DNA of 64,000 bases from Halorussus salinisoli (GTDB lineage Archaea; Halobacteriota; Halobacteria; Halobacteriales; Haladaptataceae). The stretch's first letter is position 1. Each line of letters opens with the position of its first letter. The stretch covers positions 62,001-126,000 of the forward strand of contig SZNP01000005.1 in NCBI GenBank assembly GCA_005239435.1, given 5' to 3'. Of the stretch, positions 7,127 to 16,066 are shown piece by piece. The notes beneath the pieces were generated by a model, which was not told where the DNA came from, did not search any database, and saw nothing but the letters and a program-made list of their open reading frames with translations. The translations under genes and the position numbers were made by a program.

Positions 7127-8107
7127 TCAGTAGTCGTATTTCGTCTCGTACCCGCGCGGGGTGACCATCCGGTCGTCCCACACGTAGGTCTCCTCGTTGC
7201 CCACGAGGAGGGTGGTCGTCATGTCTATCAGGTCGGTCTCGCCGAGGTCCGGGAGGTCGCCGAGGGTCGCTATCTCGACCTCCTCGTCCTCGCGCCCGGC
7301 GGCGTGGACGATGCCGACCGGGGTATCTTCGTCGCGGTGCTCCAGCAGAATCTCGCAGCACTTCTCGAAGTTCTCCCGGCGCTTGCGACTCCACGGGTTG
7401 TAGATGGCGATGGTGAACCCCTCCTTGGCCGTGGCGTGGAGCCGCGACTCGATGGTCGGCATGTCGGTGAGGTGGTCCGAGAGGCTGATGCTCACAGTGT
7501 CGTTGACGAGGGGCGCGCCGACCCGCGCCGCGCAGGACTGGGCCGCCGGGACGCCGGGCACGACTTCGAAATCGACCATCGAGGCCGTCCCGCCTTTGGA
7601 TTCGAGGATTTCGAGCGCGAGACCCGCCAGCGCGTAGACGTTGGGGTCGCCGCTCCCGATGATGGCCACGTCGTTGCCCGCCAAGGCCCGGTCGATGGCC
7701 TCCTCGGTCCGGGACACCTCGCCGCACATCGGGGTCGAGTAGATGTCCTCGGCGTCGTCGGTGATTTCGTCGGGCAGGAGGTCGACGTAGGTCGTGTAGC
7801 CGACGATGTGCTCGGCGTCCGCGAGGGCAGTCTTCGCTCGACTGGTCATGCCCTCGGCTTCGCCCGGTCCGAGGCCGACCGCCACGAGGCGGCCGGGGTC
7901 GGCGTCGAAGTCCTCGACGGTCGAACCGACCTCCTCGTCGTCGCTGGAACCGCCGCACTTCGACTCGGAGGAGGACGAACTGCTCGACCCGCCGCACTTC
8001 GATTCCGTACTCGCCTCGGTTTTCGTCGCGCCGCACTTCGATTCGCTAGTTTCGCTCTCTGTACTCCCCGATGCGCCGCATTTCGATTCAGTATCGTCCG
8101 TACTCAT
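7127..8107 (-). CDS. cbiH: cobalt-precorrin-3 C17-methyltransferase CbiH with Cys-repeat leader
   Basis: CbiH methylates C17 with ring contraction. The SAM-methyltransferase core begins with LVAVGLGPGEA (about residue 72) and contains GSGDPNVYALAG and VPGVPAAQSCAARVGAPL, as in CbiH/CobJ. Before it lies a low-complexity leader of about 55 residues with four SKCG repeats (Cys10, 25, 38 and 51) separated by Ser/Thr/Glu-rich spacers. Such a leader is not part of the enzyme fold and may bind metal or a cluster. A second CbiH-like gene lies 3 nt upstream. The ferredoxin follows 5 nt downstream. Confidence 0.9.
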   Translation of the reverse strand: MSTDDTESKCGASGSTESETSESKCGATKTEASTESKCGGSSSSSSSESKCGGSSDDEEVGSTVEDFDADPGRLVAVGLGPGEAEGMTSRAKTALADAEHIVGYTTYVDLLPDEITDDAEDIYSTPMCGEVSRTEEAIDRALAGNDVAIIGSGDPNVYALAGLALEILESKGGTASMVDFEVVPGVPAAQSCAARVGAPLVNDTVSISLSDHLTDMPTIESRLHATAKEGFTIAIYNPWSRKRRENFEKCCEILLEHRDEDTPVGIVHAAGREDEEVEIATLGDLPDLGETDLIDMTTTLLVGNEETYVWDDRMVTPRGYETKYDY

Positions 8108-8110
8108 GGT

Positions 8111-8983
8111 TCAGAAGTCGTCTACGTCACGCCCGCCGCGCGGGGTGACGAGATACTCTCGGTCGTCGTTGCTCCACACCTTCGTCTCGTGGTTGCCCAC
8201 GAGAATCGAGGTGCCCATGCCGCCGACCTTCTCGTCGTGGTCGGTGGCCTCGCCGAGGGTGGTGATGGTGTGGGTCTCGTCTTCGAGGTTGCGCCCGTCC
8301 TCGCCCCGGCCCGCGTCGTTGAAGATGCCGACCGGAACGTGGTCGGCGCGCTCCTCGCGGAGGACCTCGATTGCGCGCTCGTAGTCGCGCCAGCAGTTGT
8401 AGAGGACGACGACGAAGCCGCTGATGGCGGCCGCCCGGAGTTTCTCCTCTATCTCGTCCCAGCCGCGCCACTTGTCGGACAGCGAGACCGTACAGAAGTC
8501 GTTGCTGAGGGGTGCGCCGAGGTTCGCCGCCCCGCCGAGCGCCGCGGTGACGCCCGGCACGATTTCGATGGGCACGTCGGTCGCGTCCTCTTCCTCGGCC
8601 ATCGTGAACACGAGGTCGCTCTTCCCGTACACGTTCGGGTCGCCACCAGAGACGTGAGCCACGTCCTCGCCGTTTCGGACGCGCTCGAAAGCCTCCCGGG
8701 CGAGTTCGACCTGCTGGCCCATCGAGGACCGAACGACCTCCTGTTGGCTCCCGTCGGGTCTGGTCGCCGTCCCGCCGTCCGTCGCCGTTTCGGGGGCGAG
8801 AGTACCGTCCTTCCGGAGGAACTCCTGATAGAGGTTCGAAGCGATGACGCAGTCGGCCGTCGAAATCACGTCCTTGGCTTCCTGGGTCATCGCGTGGGGT
8901 AGGCCCGGGCCGATGCCGACCACGTAGAGGGTACCGGTTTCGTCGGCGTCCTCCTCGCCGCCGGTCTCACTATCGCCCGCCAT
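8111..8983 (-). CDS. cbiH: second CbiH-like precorrin C17-methyltransferase
   Basis: This 290-residue SAM-dependent tetrapyrrole methylase starts LYVVGIGPGLPHAMT and carries HVSGGDPNVYGKSDL plus VPGVTAALGGAANLGAPLSN, the CbiH/CobJ pattern. An insertion near residues 62-80 (ETATDGGTATRPDGS) is unusual. It is adjacent to the other CbiH, which indicates an ancient duplication, since the proteins differ widely. One copy may do ring contraction and the other a different methylation. It follows cbiG with 1 nt between the genes, so expression is probably coupled. Confidence 0.88.
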   Translation of the reverse strand: MAGDSETGGEEDADETGTLYVVGIGPGLPHAMTQEAKDVISTADCVIASNLYQEFLRKDGTLAPETATDGGTATRPDGSQQEVVRSSMGQQVELAREAFERVRNGEDVAHVSGGDPNVYGKSDLVFTMAEEEDATDVPIEIVPGVTAALGGAANLGAPLSNDFCTVSLSDKWRGWDEIEEKLRAAAISGFVVVLYNCWRDYERAIEVLREERADHVPVGIFNDAGRGEDGRNLEDETHTITTLGEATDHDEKVGGMGTSILVGNHETKVWSNDDREYLVTPRGGRDVDDF

Positions 8984-8984
8984 G

Positions 8985-9956
8985 CTATCGCCCCACCGCC
9001 ACGGTCACGGCGTCGTCGTACCGGGTCTTCTCGGCTTCGAGTTCGTGGTCGCGCCCGGCCGCGATGGCCGACGCCTCGGCGATGCCGGGCCAGCCGATGA
9101 GTTCCTTGGACCTGGACGGGGTGGGTCCCTCGAACTCCTCCAGGGTCTCCTTCTCGAAGGCGACCACGCCGAGGTCCAACTCCTCGGCCGCCGCGAGCAT
9201 CCCTTCTTCGTCGTCCTTCCGAGTGCCGGTGGCGACGAACTCCACGTCTTCGAGGTCGTAGTCGGTCTCCGCGAGGGCCTGCTTCCACGCCGCGAGAAAC
9301 TGGTCTTTCGTCGCTCCGGAGACGCTTCCCGTCCCGAGGACGACGCCCTTCCCGTCGTCCTTATTGCGCTTGAGAACCGTCACGTCGTCTCCGACGAGGA
9401 CCGCCTTCGGCCCGTCGAGACGCTCGACCGGGCCGAGCTCGTCGTCCAGCACCGCGAGGTTCGTGGCGACGGTCGAGTCGCCGTTGACGACGTGAGCGTC
9501 GAGGGCCTTCGCCTGCTTCTCGATGCCCTGCTCGTCGGCGGCCTCCGAGGCGGTAGTCATCGCCGGGACCGCGCCCATCGAGGCGAGGTCGTCGGCGACC
9601 TGATTCGCGCCGTGGTGGCCGCCCGTGATGGGGATGGCCCACGTCAGTTCCTCGTCCACGACGCAGATGGCGGGGTCGTCCCACTTGTCGTCGAGCAGGT
9701 GGGCGGTCTTTCGCATGGCGATACCGCTGGCCATCAGGCCGACGAAACAGTCGTACTCGCCCCAGTGTTCCTCGAACACGTCGCCGTGGTATTCGAGGAC
9801 GTCGATGGTGTCGTACCGGTCGCCGATTCCCTCGACGATCTCCTCGGCGGTGCCGAGTTTCCGCTCGAAGCTGATGACGGCTATCTCTTCGGCCACTTCG
9901 CCGTCCGAATCGGGTGCTTTACAGCTACTGGTCGAACTGTCGTTGTCCGTACTCAT
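8985..9956 (-). CDS. cbiG: cobalt-precorrin-5A hydrolase CbiG
   Basis: CbiG opens the delta-lactone and removes the C20 fragment as acetaldehyde. The N-terminal half holds the CbiG signature LMASGIAMRKTAHLL followed by DEELTWAIPITGGHHGAN. The C-terminal half (from about residue 205) is the CobE/CbiG-C domain with VLGTGSVSGATKDQF and TPSRSKELIGWPGIAEAS. A short Ser-rich leader contains SSCKAPDSDG, with one cysteine like the CbiH leader. The ATG at 9956 makes a 1-nt overlap (TGATG) with the cbiF stop; longer upstream readings are arginine-rich and lie inside cbiF. The 323-residue length is normal. Confidence 0.93.
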   Translation of the reverse strand: MSTDNDSSTSSCKAPDSDGEVAEEIAVISFERKLGTAEEIVEGIGDRYDTIDVLEYHGDVFEEHWGEYDCFVGLMASGIAMRKTAHLLDDKWDDPAICVVDEELTWAIPITGGHHGANQVADDLASMGAVPAMTTASEAADEQGIEKQAKALDAHVVNGDSTVATNLAVLDDELGPVERLDGPKAVLVGDDVTVLKRNKDDGKGVVLGTGSVSGATKDQFLAAWKQALAETDYDLEDVEFVATGTRKDDEEGMLAAAEELDLGVVAFEKETLEEFEGPTPSRSKELIGWPGIAEASAIAAGRDHELEAEKTRYDDAVTVAVGR

Positions 9957-10828
9957 CAGTCGTCTGCCTCCGTTTCGCTGTCGTTCGGTCCGCTGTTCGC
10001 CCAGTCGCCGTAGAGGTACGACCGCTCGTACCCCGCACCGGTGCCCGCCTGACCGATGATGACCATCGCGGAGGCCCGGTATCCGGCGTCTTCGAGTTTC
10101 TCGCCGATGGTTTCGACGGTGCCCTCGATAATCTCCTCGTCGGGCCACGAGGCGTGGTAGACCACCGTGACGGGCGTGTCGGGGTCGTGGCCCTCGTCCA
10201 GCAGGCGGTCCATCGTCTCGCCGACCGCGTGGGTGCCCAGATAGATGCAGGTCGTCACGTCGCCCATCTCCACGAACTCGCCGATGTGGTCCTCTTCGGG
10301 GTCCAGCGTCTTGCCCTGCGGTCGAGTGAAGGCGACGTGGTTCGCCGTCTCGTTGAGCGTGAGTTGGGTCCGAAGGGTCGCGCTCGCGGCGAACGCCGAG
10401 GTCACGCCCGGAACGAAGTACGTGGGCACGTCCGCGTGTTCTAAGGCGTCCATCTGTTCGAGGGCCGCGCCGTAGATTGCGGGGTCGCCGCTGTGCAGTC
10501 GGACCACGTTCCGGTCGTCCTCGTAGGCGTCGCGCATGAGGGGGACGAGTTCTTCGAGGTCCTTGCCGACCGAGTTGACGAGTTCGGCGTCGTCGCAGTA
10601 CTCGTCGAGTAGTTCGCTGTTGACCAGCGACCCGGCGTGGACCACGAGGTCGGCGTCTTCGACGAGTTCCTTGCCCGTCACCGTCAGCAGTCCCGGGTCT
10701 CCCGGTCCCGCGCCGACGAAGGGGACTCCCTCCTGCACGTCGCCCGCGGTGTGTTCGTAGACGCGCTCGTCGCGCTCCCGGCGTCGAACCTCGCTCTGGG
10801 CGTCGATGGCGTCTTGGGGGTCGGTCAC
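9956..10828 (-). CDS. cbiF: cobalt-precorrin-4 C11-methyltransferase CbiF
   Basis: This enzyme adds the C11 methyl group from SAM. Motifs are VPFVGAGPGDPGLLTVTGK near residue 35, VVHAGSLVN, RLHSGDPAIYGA and FVPGVTSAFAASATL, which together are diagnostic of CbiF/CobM. Length is 290 residues, a little longer than usual because of an acidic N-terminal extension of about 33 residues. The GTG start overlaps the cbiL stop (GTGA), a coupled-translation arrangement. It precedes cbiG, its pathway successor. Confidence 0.94.
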   Translation of the reverse strand: MTDPQDAIDAQSEVRRRERDERVYEHTAGDVQEGVPFVGAGPGDPGLLTVTGKELVEDADLVVHAGSLVNSELLDEYCDDAELVNSVGKDLEELVPLMRDAYEDDRNVVRLHSGDPAIYGAALEQMDALEHADVPTYFVPGVTSAFAASATLRTQLTLNETANHVAFTRPQGKTLDPEEDHIGEFVEMGDVTTCIYLGTHAVGETMDRLLDEGHDPDTPVTVVYHASWPDEEIIEGTVETIGEKLEDAGYRASAMVIIGQAGTGAGYERSYLYGDWANSGPNDSETEADD

Positions 10829-11574
10829 GCCGACCCCTCCTCGGTTTCCGCTGTCCGACCGTCGGCTTCCCCAGGGTCTGTATTGGTTTCTGCGTCGAAC
10901 CCGGCGGTCGCGCGGTCCTTCTCGATGCCGCGCTTCTCGGCGTAGGCGAGGGTGTAGTAGTCGCGTTCGGCGACCTCCTCGGGGTCTCCGGTCACGACGG
11001 TCTCGCCCTGCTCCATGTAGAGGCGACGGCCGTAGGTCACGTCGTAGCCCGCGGCGTCGAGGCCCTCGTGGGTCGCGGGCGCGTCGGTCACCTTGAACAG
11101 GACCATCCGGTCCGGCCCGGACGGGGACGCGCCGCCGGAGGCTTCCTTCAGCGCGAGGCCGGCCCCGGCGTCGATTTCGACGCCCAGCGCGGTCGTGAAC
11201 GCGGTGACCGCGCTCACCCCGGGGACGATTTCGAGTTCTACTTCGGGGTGGAAGGCGTCCATCGTCCGCCGGAGGTGGCCGAACGTCGAGTAGACGTTGG
11301 GGTCCCCGAGCGTGACGAACGCGACGTCGCCCTCCCGCGCTCTCGGAGCGACCTCACAGGCGGCCTCCTTCCACGCGGTCCGCAACTCCTCGGGGTCGCG
11401 GGTCATCGGGAAGTCGAGGTCGCCGATATTCGACTCGGGGACGTACTCGGTCGCCACCGACCGCGACAGGCGGCCGGGCGAGTACACCACGTCGGCCGAT
11501 TCGAGGACGCGCTCGCCTCGGACCGTCACGAGGTCGGCCTCTCCCGGTCCGAGTCCGACGCCGTAGAGGGTCAC
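10825..11574 (-). CDS. cbiL: cobalt-precorrin-2 C20-methyltransferase CbiL
   Basis: CbiL methylates C20 of cobalt-precorrin-2. The protein starts LYGVGLGPGEADLVTVRG and contains VTLGDPNVYSTFGHL and EIVPGVSAVTAFTTALG, the CbiL/CobI pattern. YGRRLYMEQGETVV near the C-terminus is also typical of the family. The last 30 residues or so are an acidic tail. The GTG start overlaps the cbiT stop and the stop overlaps the cbiF start. Length is 249 residues, normal for the family. Confidence 0.93.
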   Translation of the reverse strand: MTLYGVGLGPGEADLVTVRGERVLESADVVYSPGRLSRSVATEYVPESNIGDLDFPMTRDPEELRTAWKEAACEVAPRAREGDVAFVTLGDPNVYSTFGHLRRTMDAFHPEVELEIVPGVSAVTAFTTALGVEIDAGAGLALKEASGGASPSGPDRMVLFKVTDAPATHEGLDAAGYDVTYGRRLYMEQGETVVTGDPEEVAERDYYTLAYAEKRGIEKDRATAGFDAETNTDPGEADGRTAETEEGSA

Positions 11575-12170
11575 GCTGACACCTCCTCGGTTTCGACTGC
11601 CGACTCGTCAGCGTCGGTCACCCCGTCTTCGCTCGTCTCGCCGACGAGCATGTAGACCGGATTCTGGGAGTCGAAGCTAGTCGCCCCGGCCAACTCGTAG
11701 CCGTGACTAACCTGAAACTGGACGACCTCCGAGAGCAGGTCTCGCTCCCTGAAGGCCTCGACCGCCGACCCCGCGACCTCCAGCCGAGAGACGTTCATTA
11801 CGACTCTTCGGACGCCCGTTTCGACGGCGTGGTCGAGGACCGCCTCGTAGTTCCGGCTTCCGCCGATGAACAGCGCGTCGGCGTCTTCGGGGAGTCCCTC
11901 GGGTGCCTCGGTCTCGCGCAACTCCACTTCCGCAGTGGTGTCGTTGGCCCCGAGGTTCTCGCGGGCGACTTCGAGTCGTTCGGACTTCCGTTCGAGGGCA
12001 GTGACCCGTCCGGCACGTCGAGCCGCTTCGATGGTGACGGCACCCGTGCAGGCACCGACTTCGACGAAGTGGTCGCCGGCGTTCAGGTCGAGTTTGCCCA
12101 GTAACACGGCCCGAACCTCGGACTTGGTCGGACCGGCCTTCGCTTCTCGTGGGAGCGCTATCCTCGCCAT
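11571..12170 (-). CDS. cbiT: cobalt-precorrin-6B C15-methyltransferase (decarboxylating) CbiT
   Basis: CbiT methylates C15 and decarboxylates the C12 side chain. The Rossmann-type SAM motif is HFVEVGACTGAVTIEAARRA (about residues 35-54) preceded by GPTKSEVRAVLLGKL, the CbiT start signature. LFIGGSRNYEAVLDHA and MNVSRLEVAGSAVEAF match the later motifs. The ATG at 12170 is preferred over a TTG 12 nt upstream because a TTTTAG box lies about 28 nt before it. It is the first gene of the eleven-gene operon and so sets its promoter. Confidence 0.92.
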   Translation of the reverse strand: MARIALPREAKAGPTKSEVRAVLLGKLDLNAGDHFVEVGACTGAVTIEAARRAGRVTALERKSERLEVARENLGANDTTAEVELRETEAPEGLPEDADALFIGGSRNYEAVLDHAVETGVRRVVMNVSRLEVAGSAVEAFRERDLLSEVVQFQVSHGYELAGATSFDSQNPVYMLVGETSEDGVTDADESAVETEEVSA

Positions 12171-12194
12171 TACTGGATACAACCTCGGGCGAGG

Positions 12195-12201
12195 ACTAAA
12201 A
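12195..12201 (-). promoter_or_regulatory. TATA-like box of the cbi operon
   Basis: The minus strand reads TTTTAGT here, centred about 28 nt before the cbiT ATG. This implies a leaderless operon mRNA. The 150-bp gap to the divergent regulator gene is the natural place for an operator. Confidence 0.45.
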
Positions 12202-12319
12202 CAATTTTGGTTGTACTAGTAAAAGCCTGTTTTCATTAATCGGGCTTCGATAGCGCGAGACCGAAACTACGCCGGGATTAACGCAAAAATACTTGCAGTA
12301 CGACCTCGAAGGGTCGGCC

Positions 12320-13132
12320 ATGTCGGAGGGTCCGGACGGTGACGACGGAGCGAACGTGCTTCGTAGCAAACGAAACGCCACGCGATACCAGATTCTCGCC
12401 GAAATCGCGGAACGCCAACCCGCGGTAAGCCAGCGTGAAATCGCCGACGCCATCGGCGTCACCTCGCAGGCGGTCAGCGATTATCTCAGGGACCTCGTCG
12501 AACAGGAGTACGTCCGAAAGCACGGCCGAGGTCGGTACGAGGTCACGAAAGAGGGCGTCGATTGGCTCATGGGTCAGACCGACGAACTCCGGGAGTACGT
12601 CCAACACGTCTCGAAGGACGTCATCGGTGAAGTCGAGGTCGAAACCGCCATCGCCACGGCCGACGTGTCGGAGGGCGACACCGTGTCGCTCTCGATGCGG
12701 GACGGGACGCTGCACGCGACTCCCGGCCGGTCCGGGAGTACAACTGCAGTTGCGGTAACGGACGCGGCGGCAGGGGCCGACGTGGGCGTCACCGACTTCG
12801 AGGGCGTCCTCGACTACGACCTCGGGAAGGTGACTGCGATTTCGATTCCCGCGGTCCGCGACGGGGGAAGTGGCGCAGTCGAGTCGTCCGTCGTCGCCGA
12901 CTGCGCCGACTCTCACGACTTGCTGGCGGTCGCGGGGACCGAGGCGCTGGCCGCGGCCCGGGACGCCGGACTCGACCCGGACGTTCGCTTCGGGACGACC
13001 GACGCGGTCCGGGAGGCGGCGGCGAAGGGCCTCGACGTACTCCTCCTCGCGGTTGCGACCGAACTGACGCCCCACACCGACGCCCTCCGAGAGCAGAACG
13101 TCCGGTACGAGGTCGTCGACGTGACCGAGTGA
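12320..13132 (+). CDS. winged-helix transcriptional regulator, candidate cbi operon regulator
   Basis: This 270-residue protein has an N-terminal MarR-like winged helix: YQILAEIAERQPAVSQREIADAIGVTSQAVSDYLRDL, with the recognition helix about residues 45-60. The C-terminal half (from about 135) is a predicted alpha/beta ligand or effector domain containing TTDAVREAAAKGLDVLLLAVATEL. No metal motif is clear. The start at 12320 (MSEGPD) sits about 35 nt after an AAAAATAC stretch; an alternative start lies 27 nt upstream. It is divergent from cbiT, so control of the operon is a reasonable inference but unproven. Confidence 0.8.
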   Translation: MSEGPDGDDGANVLRSKRNATRYQILAEIAERQPAVSQREIADAIGVTSQAVSDYLRDLVEQEYVRKHGRGRYEVTKEGVDWLMGQTDELREYVQHVSKDVIGEVEVETAIATADVSEGDTVSLSMRDGTLHATPGRSGSTTAVAVTDAAAGADVGVTDFEGVLDYDLGKVTAISIPAVRDGGSGAVESSVVADCADSHDLLAVAGTEALAAARDAGLDPDVRFGTTDAVREAAAKGLDVLLLAVATELTPHTDALREQNVRYEVVDVTE

Positions 13133-13401
13133 GGATTCGCTGGCTTGCACGATTCGTCTCTGGACGAATATCTACGTTCCGACGATACGTTCACGTGCTC
13201 TCCAAAGACGCATCTATGTTTCTTAGAGGTTGAAATACATTGCTAAAACAACGATATTGTATCGTATCCAAGGCGACACGGAGTCGGACGCGACACCCGA
13301 CCGACGTCAGTTATTTAGAAACAAAAATTTCGCCCGCATTTGTCTAGGGTGTCGAAAGTAGAAACGGAAATCTACTACGATAGATAAGGGACAAACCGCA
13401 T

Positions 13402-13422
13402 TAACGTGGGTCCCCTACGTTA
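13402..13422 (+). promoter_or_regulatory. inverted repeat at the copA transcription start
   Basis: TAACGTGGG and CCTACGTTA flank a 3-nt centre and pair at 8 of 9 positions. The repeat lies where the transcript should begin, about 30 nt after TAGATAAG, and ends 5 nt before the Shine-Dalgarno. It could be a copper-regulator operator or an RNA hairpin that affects ribosome access. Confidence 0.4.
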
Positions 13423-13426
13423 TATC

Positions 13427-13433
13427 AAGGAGG
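13427..13433 (+). promoter_or_regulatory. strong Shine-Dalgarno sequence for copA
   Basis: AAGGAGG ends 5 nt before the ATG at 13439. Such a full anti-16S match is uncommon in haloarchaea, and it fixes the copA start against an in-frame GTG at 13406. Confidence 0.7.
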
Positions 13434-13438
13434 AAACT

Positions 13439-16039
13439 ATGGCGCGAACCACACACCTCGCTATTCGAGGCATGAGTTGCGCAAACTGCTCGGGGACCGT
13501 CGAAGACGCCCTGAGCGAGTTGGACGGCGTAGAGTCGGCGAACGTCAACTTCGCCACCGACGAGGGGACCGTCGAGTACGACTCGGGCGAAGTCACGCTG
13601 GCCGAGATCTACGCGGCCATCGAGGAGGCGGGCTACGACCCCGTCTCCGAGGAGGTGTCCATCGGCATCTCCGACATGACATGTTCGAACTGCGCCGAGA
13701 CCAACGAGGACGCCCTCGAAGCCCTGCCGGGCGTTATCTCCGCGGAGGTCAACTACGCCACCGACGAGGGCGTCGTGCGCTACAACCCCAACGACGTGGC
13801 CCGCGACGACCTCTACGAAGCCATCGAGGGCGCTGGCTACACGCCCGTCCGCGAGGACGGGGAGGCGGGTGACGCGGGCCAGTCCAGCACCGACCGCCGG
13901 GACGCCGCCCGACAGGCCGAGATTCGCCGACAGCTCCGACTCACGGTCTTCGGCGCGGTCCTCTCGGCCCCGCTCATCTTCTTCATGCTCGAACACTTCC
14001 TGTTCGACGACCTGCTCGGCGAGGCGCTGTTCGGCGTTCCGCTCGGGTGGGTCATGTTCGGGTTGGCGACCCCGGTCCAGTACTTCCTCGGCAAGGAGTT
14101 CTACGAGAACTCGTACAAGGCGGTCGTCAAGAACAAAACCGCGAACATGGACGTGTTGATCGCGCTGGGGTCTTCGACCGCGTACTTCTACAGCGTCGCG
14201 GTCCTGCTCGGCCTCATCGCCGGCAGTTACTACTTCGACACCGCCGCGCTCATCCTCGTGTTCATCACGCTGGGTAACTACCTCGAAGCCCGTTCGAAGG
14301 GCCAGGCCAGCGACGCGCTCCGAAAACTCCTCGAAATGGAGGCCGACACCGCGACGGTCGTTCGGGACGGCGAGGAGGAGGAAATCCCGGTCGAGGACGT
14401 GGAAGTCGGCGACCTGATGGTCGTCCGGCCCGGCGAGAAGATTCCGACCGACGGCGTCGTCCGCGAGGGCGAGAGCGCCGTGGACGAGTCGATGGTCACG
14501 GGCGAGTCGGTCCCCGTCGAGAAGCGCCCCGGCGACGAGGCGGTGGGCGCGACGGTCAACGAGAACGGCGTTCTCCGTGTGGAAGCCACCAAGGTCGGGT
14601 CCGAAACCGCGCTCCAGCAGATCGTCCAGATGGTCAAGGAGGCCCAGAGCCGCCAACCCGAGATTCAGCAGGTCGCCGACCGCATCTCGGCGTACTTCGT
14701 GCCCGCGGTCATCACCAACGCCCTCCTCTGGGGGACGCTCTGGTTCCTCTTCCCCGAAGCTCTCTCCGGATTCGTCCAGTCGCTTCCGCTCTGGGGACTG
14801 GTCGCGGGCGGCCCTGAAATCGCGGGGGGAACCGTCTCGGTGTTCGAGTTCGCGGTGGTCGTGTTCGCCTCCGCGGTCCTCATCGCCTGCCCCTGCGCGC
14901 TCGGACTGGCGACCCCGGCGGCGACGATGGTCGGCACCTCCATCGGCGCGCAGAACGGCGTCCTGTTCAAGGGCGGCGACGTCCTCGAACGGGTCCGCGA
15001 CGTGGACACCGTGGTCTTCGACAAGACCGGTACCCTGACCGAGGGCGAGATGCGCCTGACCGACGTGGTGGCGCTCGGCCCGGCGGCGGACGGCGGGAGC
15101 GAGACTGTCGCAGACGGCGGAGCAGTCGAGTCCCCCGCGACAGAAATCGACGAGGAGTTCGTCCTCTCGGCCGCCGCGAGTGCGGAGAAGGGGAGCGAAC
15201 ACCCCCTCGCGCAGGCTATCGTCGAAGGCGCGCGGGAGCGCGGCCTCGAAGTCGAGGACCCCGAGAGCTTCGAGAACGTGCCCGGTCACGGCGTCGAGGC
15301 CACGACCAGCCACGGCGAAGTGCTGGTCGGCAACCGTAAGCTGATGGAGGACAACGGCATCGACGTCTCGCGCGCCGAGGAGACCATGGAGCGACTCGAA
15401 CGCGAGGGCAAGACCGCGATGCTCGTGGCAGTCGATGGCCAGCTAGCGGGCGTCGTGGCGGACGCCGACACCGTCAAGGAGAGCGCAGCGGAGGCGGTCT
15501 CCGGACTCCACGAGACCGGCCGTGAGGTCATGATGATTACCGGCGACAACGAGCGCACGGCCCGCGCTGTCGCCGAGCAGGTCGGTATCGACCCCGAGAA
15601 CGTCCGGGCCGAGGTCCTGCCCGAGGACAAGGCCGACGCCGTGGAGTCGATTCAGAACGAGGGCCGGAAAGCCATGATGGTCGGCGACGGCGTGAACGAC
15701 GCGCCCGCGCTGGCCGCGGCCTACGTCGGCGCGGCAATCGGCTCCGGGACCGACGTGGCCATCGAGGCCGCCGACGTGACCCTGATGCGCGACGACCCGG
15801 CCGACGTGCTGAAGGCCATCCGCGTCTCGGAGGGGACGCTGGCGAAGATAAAGCAGAACCTCTTCTGGGCGCTGGGCTACAACACCGCGATGATTCCGCT
15901 GGCCTCGCTCGGCCTGCTCCAGCCCGTGCTGGCGGCCGGCGCGATGGCGTTCTCCAGCGTGAGCGTCCTGACGAACAGTCTGCTGTTCCGCAGGTACACG
16001 CCCGACCACGACTACGAACTGTTCGGCTTCCTGCGGTAA
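13439..16039 (+). CDS. copA: Cu+-exporting P1B-type ATPase
   Basis: This 866-residue ATPase exports cytosolic Cu+. Two N-terminal heavy-metal domains carry GMSCANCSG (about residue 12) and MTCSNCAE (about residue 80). The membrane CPC site is in [11 protein letters not shown], the phosphorylation site is DKTGTLTEG, the actuator loop has TGES, and the N-domain His is in GSEHPLAQA. The hinge reads [20 protein letters not shown] in TM7 and [12 protein letters not shown] in TM8 match the Cu+ (P1B-1) class. No copper chaperone gene is adjacent. The start follows from the strong Shine-Dalgarno. Confidence 0.95.
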   Translation: MARTTHLAIRGMSCANCSGTVEDALSELDGVESANVNFATDEGTVEYDSGEVTLAEIYAAIEEAGYDPVSEEVSIGISDMTCSNCAETNEDALEALPGVISAEVNYATDEGVVRYNPNDVARDDLYEAIEGAGYTPVREDGEAGDAGQSSTDRRDAARQAEIRRQLRLTVFGAVLSAPLIFFMLEHFLFDDLLGEALFGVPLGWVMFGLATPVQYFLGKEFYENSYKAVVKNKTANMDVLIALGSSTAYFYSVAVLLGLIAGSYYFDTAALILVFITLGNYLEARSKGQASDALRKLLEMEADTATVVRDGEEEEIPVEDVEVGDLMVVRPGEKIPTDGVVREGESAVDESMVTGESVPVEKRPGDEAVGATVNENGVLRVEATKVGSETALQQIVQMVKEAQSRQPEIQQVADRISAYFVPAVITNALLWGTLWFLFPEALSGFVQSLPLWGLVAGGPEIAGGTVSVFEFAVVVFASAVLIACPCALGLATPAATMVGTSIGAQNGVLFKGGDVLERVRDVDTVVFDKTGTLTEGEMRLTDVVALGPAADGGSETVADGGAVESPATEIDEEFVLSAAASAEKGSEHPLAQAIVEGARERGLEVEDPESFENVPGHGVEATTSHGEVLVGNRKLMEDNGIDVSRAEETMERLEREGKTAMLVAVDGQLAGVVADADTVKESAAEAVSGLHETGREVMMITGDNERTARAVAEQVGIDPENVRAEVLPEDKADAVESIQNEGRKAMMVGDGVNDAPALAAAYVGAAIGSGTDVAIEAADVTLMRDDPADVLKAIRVSEGTLAKIKQNLFWALGYNTAMIPLASLGLLQPVLAAGAMAFSSVSVLTNSLLFRRYTPDHDYELFGFLR

Positions 16040-16045
16040 CCGCCG

Positions 16046-16066
16046 ACGACTTTCGTTTTTGTTTTC
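16046..16066. terminator. T-rich convergent termination region
   Basis: A short gap between convergent copA and the MFS gene contains CTTTCGTTTTTGTTTTC on the plus strand. Such U-tracts act as archaeal terminators; here it would serve copA. Confidence 0.5.

Larger units (their letters stand above)
13133..13438. other. copA upstream region
   Basis: This is a 306-nt AT-rich gap between the regulator and copA. It holds a TATA-like TAGATAAG near 13380, a 9-nt inverted repeat (13402-13422) and a strong Shine-Dalgarno. No small ORF of haloarchaeal composition is visible. Confidence 0.6.

Noticed and set aside
13415..15313. 632-codon minus-strand frame opposite copA
   Set aside because: Composition and His/Arg content are typical of antisense to an acidic gene; copA motifs are certain on the other strand.
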